Assembly (NCBI RefSeq): GCF_001310275.1
Contig: NZ_LGYZ01000001.1
Span: 62,001 to 126,000 of the forward strand
From: Nocardia arizonensis
GTDB lineage: Bacteria > Actinomycetota > Actinomycetes > Mycobacteriales > Mycobacteriaceae
DNA: 64,000 nt
Reading direction: 5' to 3'
A program made the position numbers and the translations under genes. Shown in pieces: positions 9,074 to 16,989 of the stretch; position 1 is the first letter of the stretch, and every line of letters begins with the position of its first letter. The notes under the pieces are model-generated. The model made no database searches, was not told the DNA's origin, and saw only the letters and a list, made by a program, of their open reading frames with translations.

Positions 9074-9490
9074 ATGACGACTCAGAAACCGGAGACCGGC
9101 CACCCGGTCCGTGCGGGGATCGCGGCGGGTACCTCCATCGGTGCCGCGATACTGCTGCTCACCGTCGGCGTCCTATCGATCTTCGAGGGCATTTCGGCGG
9201 TCGCCGACGACGACCTGTTCGTCGTCGGACCCGACTACATCTATCAGTTCGACACCACCGGCTGGGGATGGGTCCATATCGTGCTCGGCGCGGTCCTCAT
9301 CGTCTGCGCCATCGGCCTCATGACGGGCAGCGCGTGGGGCAAGGTCGCCGCCATCGTCATCGCGGCGCTCACGATCATCGCCAACTTCCTGTCGCTGCCG
9401 TACTACCCGTGGTGGTCGATCCTGGTCATCGCCCTGAGCATCGTGGTGATCTGGGCGGTCTCGACCTGGAATCCCGACACCATCCGGTAG
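9074..9490 (+). CDS. DUF7144-type membrane protein
   Basis: 138 residues with four predicted membrane helices (about 18-40, 62-82, 86-104 and 110-130). The conserved centre DTTGWGWVHIVLGAVL and the aromatic SLPYYPWWSILVIAL mark the family. A close paralogue lies at 53305-53739 and shares the same WGW, IVLG and SLPYYP-WSILVIA blocks. The ATG at 9074 has a GGAAGGG ribosome site. Function is unknown; similar small polytopic proteins are common in Nocardia, Rhodococcus and Streptomyces. Confidence 0.8.
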   Translation: MTTQKPETGHPVRAGIAAGTSIGAAILLLTVGVLSIFEGISAVADDDLFVVGPDYIYQFDTTGWGWVHIVLGAVLIVCAIGLMTGSAWGKVAAIVIAALTIIANFLSLPYYPWWSILVIALSIVVIWAVSTWNPDTIR

Positions 9491-9642
9491 GTGTGTGCCC
9501 GCCGTCGGCGTCCGTGTTCCGGGCGCCGACGGTGTCGTGTTCGGAGGCCGCTCGCGTCCTAGCGCCGGCCCAACGCCCCGGCTGGTGGACTTGGGCACAC
9601 GGGTCGACGACGAACCCGAACCGAACCGAAAGGGTCACGCTT

Positions 9643-10035
9643 ATGGCACACACTCGTTCCGGAATTCTGCGCGCCGCGGTCGCACTCGGCGGCGTCGCGG
9701 CGGCCGCGGCGCTGCTCGCACCCGGCACCGCCACCGCGCAGCCGGGCGCGGCGGGCAGGCTGATCGAGACGACGTGCACCTTCGCCCAGGTCGACGCCGC
9801 GCTGCACGCGGTCGCGCCGGACTACGCGGCGAAGTTGGACGCCCACCCCGACCGCAAGGCGAAGTTGCAGGAATTCCTGTCGTTGCCGGTGGACCAGCGT
9901 CGCGCGCGTATCCAGCAGCGGCTCGACGAACACCCCGGCGCGCGCGAGCGTATCCAGCAGCGCGCCGACACCCCGGAGGGCAAAGCCGTCCGGGAGAAGT
10001 TGGGCATCGTCGCAGACACCTGCCACAACTACTGA
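9643..10035 (+). CDS. secreted hemophore-related protein (MHB/Rv0203-like)
   Basis: 130 residues. It has a Sec signal peptide (residues 1-32, cut after ATAQP or nearby) and a mature helical domain TCTFAQVDAALHAVAPDYAAKLDAHPDRKAKL, abbreviated here as TCTFAQVDAALHAVAP, typical of the mycobacterial haem-binding MHB family. Two cysteines, one near the mature start and one near the end (TCHNY), are placed for a disulfide. The likely role is extracellular haem binding for iron acquisition. Repeated QQR segments near the C-terminus are helical. The start has only a weak ribosome site (AAAGGG). Family call good, haem binding not demonstrated. Confidence 0.8.
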   Translation: MAHTRSGILRAAVALGGVAAAAALLAPGTATAQPGAAGRLIETTCTFAQVDAALHAVAPDYAAKLDAHPDRKAKLQEFLSLPVDQRRARIQQRLDEHPGARERIQQRADTPEGKAVREKLGIVADTCHNY

Positions 10036-10074
10036 GCCGAGCCCGCGGCGGTCGGGCGGTTGTCCGGCCGCGCG

Positions 10075-11238
10075 CTAGCCCGTGCGGCGGGGCAGATCCA
10101 GGGTGACGAGCAGTCCGCCCTCGGGTCTGGCGGTGGCGCGCACGGCGCCGCCGTGCGCGTGGGCGACCGATCGCACGATCGAGAGTCCGAGTCCCGCACC
10201 GCGTACGCGCGTCGAGGTCTCGGCCACGCGCTCGGCGGTGGGCAGCCGACGGAACGGCTCGAACAGTCCGTCCACCTCGTATGGCGGCACCATCGGACCC
10301 GTGTTCTCGACATTCAGCGTGACGCTGTCGCCGTGTGCGCCGACCCGCACCGCGACCCAGCCGTCGGCGCCGCGGTTGTAGCGCACGGCATTGTCGACCA
10401 GATTCTGGATCAGCCGTTCCAGCAGCAGTGGATCGCCCGCGACTTGCGCCGAGGTGATCTCGGTGCGCACGTCGATGCCCGCGCGCGCCGCGTCCGCGCC
10501 CGCCACGGCGATGGCGCGACGGGCGGTCTCGGCCAGATCGACCCGCACGCGGGTGGTCAGCCGCTGGTCACTGCCCGCGAGCACCAGCAGACCGTCGATC
10601 AGCTTTTCGTGCCGGTGATTGACCTCGAGCAGGGTGGCGCCGAGGGTGCGCAGCGCTTCGGGCGCGTCAGGGTCGTCGAGGGCGACCTCGATCAGCGTCC
10701 GATTGATGGTCAGCGGGGTGCGAAGTTCGTGGGAGGCATTGGCCACGAAACGCCGCTGCCCGTCGAAGGCGCGGTCCAGCCGTTCCAGCATGGCGTCGAA
10801 GGTGTCGGCCAGATCCTTGATCTCGTCGGCCGGACCGTCCAGCGCGATGCGTTCGTGCAGACTGCGGTCGGCCACCCGGCGCGCGGTCGCGGTGATGCGC
10901 TGCAACGGCGCCAGCGCGCGGCCCGCCAGCGCCCAGCCGAGCCCGCCCGCGGCCACACCGACCGCGCCGAGTGCCACCAGCGACCAGATCAGCATCCCTT
11001 CGAGGGTTTCCCGGCGATTCTGTTCGGCCTGCGCGGTGAGCACCGCATACAGGTCCCCCCGATTGCGGGATCCGTTCTGCACGAGGAAGTCCCGCACCTG
11101 CGCGCCGATCCCGGTGCGTCGTCCCAGGGATTGATCGAGGTAGAAGTACATGAGCGCGATGAGCACCGCGCCCGCGAGGAAGAACGCGCCCGCGTAGAGC
11201 AGGGTCAGGCGCAGGCGAATGGTGGAGCGGCGCCTCAC
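10075..11238 (-). CDS. sensor histidine kinase
   Basis: 387 residues. There are two membrane helices (about 11-30 and 78-104) flanking a short extracytoplasmic loop, a HAMP linker, a dimerisation/phosphoacceptor box FVANASHELRTPL, and ATPase boxes N (LIQNLVDNAVRYN), G1 and G2 (RGAGLGLSIVRSVAHAHGG). It should autophosphorylate on His and pass phosphate to the adjacent response regulator. The GTG start overlaps the regulator's TGA by four bases (GTGA at 11235-11238), so the two are translationally coupled. The signal is unknown; the loop is too short for a dedicated sensory domain. Confidence 0.93.
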   Translation of the reverse strand: MRRRSTIRLRLTLLYAGAFFLAGAVLIALMYFYLDQSLGRRTGIGAQVRDFLVQNGSRNRGDLYAVLTAQAEQNRRETLEGMLIWSLVALGAVGVAAGGLGWALAGRALAPLQRITATARRVADRSLHERIALDGPADEIKDLADTFDAMLERLDRAFDGQRRFVANASHELRTPLTINRTLIEVALDDPDAPEALRTLGATLLEVNHRHEKLIDGLLVLAGSDQRLTTRVRVDLAETARRAIAVAGADAARAGIDVRTEITSAQVAGDPLLLERLIQNLVDNAVRYNRGADGWVAVRVGAHGDSVTLNVENTGPMVPPYEVDGLFEPFRRLPTAERVAETSTRVRGAGLGLSIVRSVAHAHGGAVRATARPEGGLLVTLDLPRRTG

Positions 11239-11900
11239 CGGATGCAATATCCGACGCCCGCCTCGGTCTCGATCACCGGCGGGTCGCCGAGTTTGCGGCG
11301 CAGCATCATGATCGTGTACCGCACCACGCCGGTGAACGGATCGGTGTGCTCGTCCCATGCCTTCTCCAGCAGTTGTTCCGCCGACACCACCCCGCCGCCC
11401 GCCCGCAGCAGTTCGTCCAGAACCGCGAACTCCTTGCGTGACAAGGCGATCGGCGCGCCATCGCGGGTGACGGTGTGGCGGTGCGGGTCCAGCCGGATAC
11501 CCGCGCGATCCAGGACCGGCGGCGGTGCGGGACGCGCCCGCCTGCCCAGCGCCTGGATACGGGCGACGAGTTCGGCGAAGGCGAATGGTTTGGTCAGGTA
11601 GTCGTCGGCGCCGAGGCCGAGTCCGGCGACCCGTTCGGCCACGGCGGTGGCGGCGGTGAGCATGAGGATGCGGCAGTCGGCGCCGGATTCGGCGAGTCCG
11701 GCGCACACGGCGTCGCCGTGGGTGCCGGGCAGGTCGCGGTCCAGCACGATGACGTCGTAGTCGTTCACGGTGGCGCGTTCGAGCGCGGCCGTACCGTCGT
11801 AGACCACGTCCACCGCGACGGCATGGCGGCGCAGACCGCTCGCGATGGCGTCGGCCAGCAGCTTCTCGTCCTCGACCACAAGTACTCGCACGCCGACCAT
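11235..11900 (-). CDS. OmpR/PhoB-type response regulator
   Basis: 221 residues. The receiver domain (5-115) has the acidic pocket VVEDE, the phosphoacceptor Asp in VIVLDRDLPG, and the Lys in LTKPF. The C-terminal winged-helix trans_reg domain (about 130-220) includes LSRKEFAVLDELLRAGG and ends RRKLGDPPVIETEAGVGYCIR, quoted here as ETEAGVGYCIR. It is the first gene of a two-gene operon with the kinase. The ATG at 11900 has GGCAGG just upstream. It is divergent from the F420-type oxidoreductase gene. Confidence 0.93.
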   Translation of the reverse strand: MVGVRVLVVEDEKLLADAIASGLRRHAVAVDVVYDGTAALERATVNDYDVIVLDRDLPGTHGDAVCAGLAESGADCRILMLTAATAVAERVAGLGLGADDYLTKPFAFAELVARIQALGRRARPAPPPVLDRAGIRLDPHRHTVTRDGAPIALSRKEFAVLDELLRAGGGVVSAEQLLEKAWDEHTDPFTGVVRYTIMMLRRKLGDPPVIETEAGVGYCIR

Positions 11901-11974
11901 CCTGCCGGTTCCCGCTGTTGGATCGCTGTGAGTTTCCGGTGGATCGGCCCCGGGCGGTGCTATCTTGCACTGGT

Positions 11975-11988
11975 TAGAACCTGTTCCA
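11975..11988. promoter_or_regulatory. KstR-like operator
   Basis: The sequence TAGAACCTGTTCCA matches every fixed position of the TnnAACnnGTTnnA consensus published for the TetR repressor KstR (sterol/cholesterol catabolism in mycobacteria and relatives). It lies 42 bases before the oxidoreductase start and a few bases after a TATCTT hexamer (11961-11966) that could be the -10 box, the usual place for a repressor site. Confidence 0.6.
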
Positions 11989-12016
11989 ATTCGGAGCGGT
12001 CGAAGCTGTCGAGTTC

Positions 12017-13036
12017 ATGGAGCGGCCGATGCGGGTCTACACCGCGATATACGGGCCGAAGGACGCGGCCGAACGCACTCGTGCCCTGCGCGATACGGGG
12101 GTGAACGGCGTCTTCACCTTCGAGGGCCCGCACGACGTATTCACCCCGCTCACCCTCGCCGCCACCGCGGGCGGGATGGACCTGCTGACCAATGTCGCCA
12201 TCGCCTTCCCGCGCAACCCCATCCACCTGGCCCATCAGGCCAACGACCTGCAACTGATCAGCTCGGGGCGTTTCATCCTCGGTCTCGGCACCCAGATCCG
12301 TCCGCAGATCGAGAAGCGCTTCGGCATCGAATTCGGCCGCCCCGCCCGCCGCATGGCCGAATTGGTCGCGGCGCTGCGCGCGATCTTCGACCGCTGGAAC
12401 ACGGGCGCCCCCTTGGACTTTCGCGGCGAGTACTACCGCCACACCCTCATGACCCCCACGTTCGACCCGGGCCCCAACCCCTTCGGCCCGCCCCCGATCT
12501 ATTTGGGCGGCCTCGGTCCGGTCATGACCCGAACCGCCGCCGAAGTGGCCGACGGGCTGCTCGTCATGCCTTTCAACACCGCCCGTTACCTGCGAGAACG
12601 GGTACTGCCCTCGGTACGCGCCGGTCTCGCGGCGAGCAATCGGAGCGCCGCCGAGTTCACCGTGGTCCCGGAGGTCATCGTCGCCGTCGCCGACACCGAG
12701 CGCGACCGAGAGGCCGCCGACGCCGCGGCCCGCAAGCTACTCGGCTTCTACGGCTCCACCCCGGCCTACCGTCCCGTCCTCGACCTGCACGGCTGGGGCG
12801 ACCTACAACCGGAACTCAACGCGCTGTCCAAGCGGGGGCGCTGGCAGGACATGGCCGACCTGATCGACGACGACATCCTGTCCACTCTCGTCGCCCGGGG
12901 CACGCCCGCCGAGGTGGCCGCGGAGATCCGGGCACGGGTAGGCGGCATCGGCGACCGGGTCTGCTTCTACCAACCTCGCCCACCCGCCGACGAAACCCTC
13001 GCCAGGCTGGTCGAGCACCTGGCCACGCCCGCCTGA
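12017..13036 (+). CDS. LLM-class F420-dependent oxidoreductase, TIGR03617-like
   Basis: 339 residues with the TIM-barrel luciferase-like fold throughout: LTLAATAGGMDLLTNVAIAF, FILGLGTQIRPQIEKRFG and PPIYLGGLGPVMTRTAAEVADG, each shortened here. These match the TIGR03617 subfamily assigned to F420 rather than FMN. A KstR-like box lies upstream, so a role in steroid or fatty-acid side-chain metabolism is possible but inferred. The ATG at 12017 gives the longest protein; the ATG at 12029 has a better-spaced GGAG and may be the true start. It is divergent from the two-component genes. Confidence 0.85.
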   Translation: MERPMRVYTAIYGPKDAAERTRALRDTGVNGVFTFEGPHDVFTPLTLAATAGGMDLLTNVAIAFPRNPIHLAHQANDLQLISSGRFILGLGTQIRPQIEKRFGIEFGRPARRMAELVAALRAIFDRWNTGAPLDFRGEYYRHTLMTPTFDPGPNPFGPPPIYLGGLGPVMTRTAAEVADGLLVMPFNTARYLRERVLPSVRAGLAASNRSAAEFTVVPEVIVAVADTERDREAADAAARKLLGFYGSTPAYRPVLDLHGWGDLQPELNALSKRGRWQDMADLIDDDILSTLVARGTPAEVAAEIRARVGGIGDRVCFYQPRPPADETLARLVEHLATPA

Positions 13037-13047
13037 ACCGGTAGCGC

Positions 13048-13533
13048 TCAGCGCGGGGCGCTGGGTCTTGGCGCGGTATCTCCGGCGGCGGCCGCGATCT
13101 CGAGCTCGTCCAGGATCGTGCGAATGAGTTCTCCGTACTCGTTGTCGGGCAGGTGGGCCAGCCGGTCGCGGGCCGCGCCGATCTCCCGATGAGCTGCCTC
13201 GAAAGCCCCGAGCCGCCGGTAATTGTCCGCCAGGTTCAGATGCAGCGAGGGATAGAACCCCCGCACGTCCAGACCGGGATGGTGTCGGGCGGCCCGGTCG
13301 CCGGTGAGCGCGTCGGCCGCGTCGAGCGCTCGCACATCCCAGGCCAATGCCTGTGCCGCGTCCTCCTGGAGATCGGCCATGTAATGCGCGAGCGTGCACC
13401 GGTGCAGGGCGTCGCCCATCGGCCCGACGGAGTTCCAGATGGCCGCAAGCATGGTGCGCGCGGCGATTCGGTCACCCGCCCGTCCGAGCGTGACGGCCTC
13501 GGTGATGGCATCCATCGTGGGATCGGTGGTCAT
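13048..13533 (-). CDS. TPR-like helical protein coupled to the MerR-clamp gene
   Basis: 161 residues, helical throughout, with repeated A/L-rich helices (GDRIAARTMLAAIWNSVG, ALHRCTLAHYMADLQEDAAQAL, LNLADNYRRLGAFEAAHREIG; each at or under the segment length shown by start) that look like tetratricopeptide units. Proteins of this kind usually bind partners. Its ATG overlaps the TGA of the upstream MerR-type gene (ATGA at 13530-13533), so the two are translated together and may work as regulator and accessory protein. Confidence 0.75.
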   Translation of the reverse strand: MTTDPTMDAITEAVTLGRAGDRIAARTMLAAIWNSVGPMGDALHRCTLAHYMADLQEDAAQALAWDVRALDAADALTGDRAARHHPGLDVRGFYPSLHLNLADNYRRLGAFEAAHREIGAARDRLAHLPDNEYGELIRTILDELEIAAAAGDTAPRPSAPR

Positions 13534-14606
13534 GGACTGTCCTTCGTATCGTTCTCGGTGGCCGGGGCTCTCGGCATGACCAGACTGGCGAGGTCGCCGT
13601 CGGTGGCGGACCGGACCACCACCGGCTGATCGCATCCGGCGAGGTCGAGCATGATGTCGGGCCCCAACGCCGCGGCGACGGAGGGACGCAGGACGGCGGG
13701 GGAAAAGCCGATATCGACCGACGGCCCGGTGCCCGATGCCGGAATCCGCCGCGGTTCGGTGGATTCGAGCCCCGTCGTTCGCAGTGTGAGTTCCGTGGCG
13801 CAGGCCGTGCACCACACCGGTTCCCGCACCCCTTCGAGCGCGTCGAGGATCGCCGCGCGCCCGACCACGAGCCTGGTCGTCACCGGGGCCAGGCTCGCCC
13901 ACATGGCGCGATAGTCCGGGTAGGCGCCATCGACGGTCGCGCAGCGCGCTTCGAAATCGTCGCCGCGCAGCGCGATACCGTCCTCGGTGCGCGAGAGGGC
14001 GACCGCGCCGCAGCGTCGCAGCCGCTCGCGCAGGGCCGCGAGTTCCCCCGCCGCGACCACCCGCTGCCAGGCGTCCACGCCCGGTTGGTCGGGGACCACG
14101 GTCCGGGTCGAGAGGCGATAGCGGTCGGTGGCGGTGAAGGTCACCGAATACACGTCGACCTCCACCAGGACTCCGGCCAGTATCGGAATCGCGCGGTCGC
14201 GGGCCGCCGCGTCGACCACCTGATCGATGGATTCCGCGATCACCGGGCCCGACAGAGTCACCGCCGTCGCGCCGATGACTCGTTTGACCGCCGCGGCGAC
14301 CGCGGCGGCCCGTTCGGCCCGGCGGCTCAATGCCCGCACGTGATCGTCGAGTACGCGGCCCGCCGCGAGCGGGTCGCCCGCCAGAATTTCGGCCACTGTG
14401 TCCAGCGGAATCCCGATCTCGCGTAGCCGCCGGACGAGAATGGCGCGTTCGCACTGGTCGGGCGCGTAGTAGCGATAGCCGGTCACCGGGTCGACGCGGG
14501 CCGGGACGAGCAGACCGCCGTCGGCGTAGAACCGCAGCGCGCTGGCGGTGAGCCCAGTGGCCCGCGCCATCGCCCCGATCGTGATCAACTCCCGTGTCTC
14601 CGTCAC
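13530..14606 (-). CDS. MerR regulator fused to a DNA sliding-clamp (DnaN-like) domain
   Basis: 358 residues. Residues 8-75 are a MerR helix-turn-helix (TIGAMARATGLTASALRFY, DPVTGYRYYAPDQ), followed by a coiled dimerisation helix. Residues from about 115 on look like domains 2 and 3 of the DNA polymerase III beta clamp: IPILAGVLVEVD with FTATDRYRLSTRTV, then DGAYPDYRAMW, and a final FSPAVLRPSVAAALG / VVVRSATDGDLASLVMP. The clamp-like part probably serves as a ligand-binding or dimer module rather than a replication clamp; this is inference. The GTG start lacks a clear ribosome site. It is coupled to the TPR-like gene. Confidence 0.8.
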   Translation of the reverse strand: MTETRELITIGAMARATGLTASALRFYADGGLLVPARVDPVTGYRYYAPDQCERAILVRRLREIGIPLDTVAEILAGDPLAAGRVLDDHVRALSRRAERAAAVAAAVKRVIGATAVTLSGPVIAESIDQVVDAAARDRAIPILAGVLVEVDVYSVTFTATDRYRLSTRTVVPDQPGVDAWQRVVAAGELAALRERLRRCGAVALSRTEDGIALRGDDFEARCATVDGAYPDYRAMWASLAPVTTRLVVGRAAILDALEGVREPVWCTACATELTLRTTGLESTEPRRIPASGTGPSVDIGFSPAVLRPSVAAALGPDIMLDLAGCDQPVVVRSATDGDLASLVMPRAPATENDTKDSP

Positions 14607-14830
14607 CAGCCCAGCATGGGCCCTCAGGTAACTCGAAGGTCAAGTCGGCGCGCACCGGCCGGTGCCGAGCGCGCGCGGATATTCCGCCGCGCCGATGCGG
14701 CACGGGGTGGCGACGGTGTGGCGCACGGCGCACCCTCGGTCTCGTCTTCCACGACGCGACCTGAGGACGGACGGTGTGCGGTATCCCGCCCGCGGTGTAT
14801 CGCCGGTGGAAGACGGGATGTGAGGCGATC

Positions 14831-15886
14831 TCAGGCGCGGTGGACGGGACCGTGCGCCTCGGCACAGTGGTCGATCGGGGGGCGATCGATATCGCCTGCG
14901 TGGTCGACCTGGAGGGTGGTGTGTTCGACGCCGAAGACATCGCGGAGCAGTTCTTCCACGGTCGAGCGGATGGCGTGGCAGTCGGCGCCGTCGTCGACCA
15001 GGATGTGCGCCGACAGGGACGGCTGGCCGGAGGTGATGAGCCAGACGTGCAGGTCGTGGACTTCGGCGACCCGGGGGATGGCGACGATGCCCGCGCCGAT
15101 CTCGTCGGGATCGAGATGGGCGGGTGCGGCCTCGAGGAAGATTCGTCCTGATTCGCGCACCAGCGACCAGCCCGCCTTCAGCATGAGGGCGGCGACCACG
15201 AGGGCGGCGATGGCGTCGGCGCGGGGGTAGCCCGCGAGCCACACGACCGCACCGGCGACGGCCGTGCCGATGAAGGCGTAGAGATCGTTGAGGATGTGCT
15301 GGAAGGCGCCCTCGACATTGAGGCTGGTGCGGTTGGCGCGGCCGATGCTCCACGCGGCGACGATATTGACCACGATGCCCGCGAGCGCGGTGATCAGCAC
15401 CAGCGGCCCCTCGACCTCGGGCGGGTCGATCAGGCGGGCGATACCCTCGTACACGAACCAGATCGCCAACAGCAGCAGGGTGATGCCGTTGGCCTGCGCC
15501 GAGAGGATTTCGGCGCGTTTGAATCCGTAGGTGTAGCGCCCACGCGCCGGGCGTTTGGCGAGGCGGATGGCGAGCAGTGCGAGCACGATCGATGCGGCGT
15601 CGGTGAGCATGTGCGCGGCGTCGGTGATCAATGCCAGGGATTGGGCAACGAGGCCGATGATCACCTCGGCGGCCATGAAACCGACGATGAGGACCAGTGC
15701 GATGGTGAGCCAGCGCGGATCGGAATCGGCGGAGACGCCGTGATCGTGGCTGTGATCGTGTCCGCCGCGGCCGTGATCGTCGGCGTACCCGTACCCGTAC
15801 CCGTGCGCGTTGCGGTGCTCATCGTGCGCGGTCCGTGCCGGAACTGTTCCGGTGGACTGCTCCGGCGACACGCACTGTTCTCCCAT
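14831..15886 (-). CDS. cation diffusion facilitator (CDF) zinc-type exporter
   Basis: 351 residues. A His/Asp/Gly-rich N-terminal tail (HGRGGHDHSHDHG) precedes six membrane helices. The two metal-site signatures of the CDF family are present: HMLTD in helix 2 (DAAHMLTDAAS) and HILND in helix 5. The C-terminal ~80 residues form the cytoplasmic dimerisation domain (VAEVHDLHVWLITSGQP). The likely role is proton-driven efflux of Zn2+ or a similar divalent metal. The ATG at 15886 is used, though a GTG five codons later with GGAG upstream is possible. Confidence 0.9.
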   Translation of the reverse strand: MGEQCVSPEQSTGTVPARTAHDEHRNAHGYGYGYADDHGRGGHDHSHDHGVSADSDPRWLTIALVLIVGFMAAEVIIGLVAQSLALITDAAHMLTDAASIVLALLAIRLAKRPARGRYTYGFKRAEILSAQANGITLLLLAIWFVYEGIARLIDPPEVEGPLVLITALAGIVVNIVAAWSIGRANRTSLNVEGAFQHILNDLYAFIGTAVAGAVVWLAGYPRADAIAALVVAALMLKAGWSLVRESGRIFLEAAPAHLDPDEIGAGIVAIPRVAEVHDLHVWLITSGQPSLSAHILVDDGADCHAIRSTVEELLRDVFGVEHTTLQVDHAGDIDRPPIDHCAEAHGPVHRA

Positions 15887-16095
15887 GGGTCCATGCCTCT
15901 CGTCGAATGACTGTCGCGCCAAGCCTAGCCTACTGTGCAGACATGCGCATGTCTGCATTGATGGGCGGGTCTCGTCCGCCGGTACGGACCGCTGCCCAAA
16001 CGTGATCAACCGCGATATGCCCGGATTCGTCGCCGCGATTACTATTCGGACAGCACGATCCGGGTGGTCGGTACCGACATCCCCGGAACGGTGGC

Positions 16096-16120
16096 GGGTC
16101 GCACCGGTCCCGGGCGACCC
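16096..16120. promoter_or_regulatory. inverted repeat upstream of the first DUF574 methyltransferase gene
   Basis: GGGTCGC at 16096-16102 and GCGACCC at 16114-16120 are perfect reverse complements around an 11-base GC-rich loop, 28 bases before the methyltransferase ATG. It may be an operator or leader hairpin. High GC makes chance repeats common, so support is weak. Confidence 0.3.
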
Positions 16121-16148
16121 CAGGATGTGGCGGCGAAAAGAGTGTGGG

Positions 16149-16958
16149 ATGAACAGGCCGGCGTGGGCGCCCGAGGGCGTTGACATGCACCAGGCGAGCC
16201 CGGCGCGAATGTACGACGCCCTATTGGGCGGCTCCCACAACTTCGAGGTCGATCGTCGGGCCGCCGAAATGGGGAAGCAGCTGGTGCCCGATCTGCCGCG
16301 CCTCGCGCTGAGCAATCGCGCTTTTCTGCGCCGCGCGGTGCGGCATCTGGCGGACGCGGGCATCACCCAGTTCCTCGACATCGGTTCGGGCATACCCACC
16401 GCGGGCAATGTGCACGAGATCGCCCAGGGCATCGATCCGGCGATCACCGTGCTCTACGCCGATATCGATCCGGTGGCCGTCGCGCACGCCAAGGCGATCC
16501 TGGCGGGCAACGAGCGGGCAGGCGCGATCGAGGCGGATCTGCGCAAACCCGAGGAGTTGCTGGCCCGGGTCCGCGAGACCGGACTCGTCGACTTCGGCAA
16601 ACCTGTGGGCGTACTGCTCGTCGCGGTGCTGCATCTGCTCGCCGATAGCGATCGTCCGGTGGAGAAGGTCGCCGAACTGCGCTCGACGGTACCGGTGGGC
16701 AGCTATGTCGCGATCTCTCACCTGACCTCGGAGACGCGCCCCGAAGACGCCGCTCAGCTGCGCGCGAGCGCCGCCGACGGCAGTCGGGTCGGTATACACT
16801 TCCGGCCCCGCGCGGCGATCGAGGCTATGTTCGATGGATGGGAGCTGGTCGAACCGGGCGTGGTCGAGTTGCCGCTGTGGCGACCCGAGTCCGAGCGCGA
16901 TCACCACGAGACCCCCGGGCGTTCGCTGGGTCTGGCGGGCGTCGGCCGCAAGAGTTGA
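16149..16958 (+). CDS. SAM-dependent methyltransferase, DUF574 (PF04672) family
   Basis: 269 residues. The family hallmark ARMYDALLGGSHNFEVDR lies near the N-terminus and the Rossmann SAM-binding stretch QFLDIGSGIPTAGNVHE near residue 75, followed by VLYADIDPVAVAHA. This large actinobacterial family (Streptomyces and Nocardia have many copies) is predicted to methylate small molecules, but substrates are mostly unknown. It ends 31 bases before a GGDEF protein gene on the same strand. A paralogue at 36457-37263 is also next to a GGDEF protein. The ATG at 16149 follows GTGGG. Confidence 0.88.
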   Translation: MNRPAWAPEGVDMHQASPARMYDALLGGSHNFEVDRRAAEMGKQLVPDLPRLALSNRAFLRRAVRHLADAGITQFLDIGSGIPTAGNVHEIAQGIDPAITVLYADIDPVAVAHAKAILAGNERAGAIEADLRKPEELLARVRETGLVDFGKPVGVLLVAVLHLLADSDRPVEKVAELRSTVPVGSYVAISHLTSETRPEDAAQLRASAADGSRVGIHFRPRAAIEAMFDGWELVEPGVVELPLWRPESERDHHETPGRSLGLAGVGRKS

Positions 16959-16989
16959 GAGGGCCGGTTCAGCGGCAGGGAGTTGCCGA

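Noticed and set aside
11239..11970. An upstream extension of the histidine kinase frame over the response regulator gene
   Set aside because: The extension is a shadow of the regulator gene in another frame; the kinase begins at the GTGA overlap at 11238.
13534..14940. A continuous minus-strand frame joining the TPR-like gene to upstream sequence
   Set aside because: The upstream part is Arg/Gly-rich shadow of the MerR-clamp gene; the ATGA overlap at 13530-13533 gives the true start.
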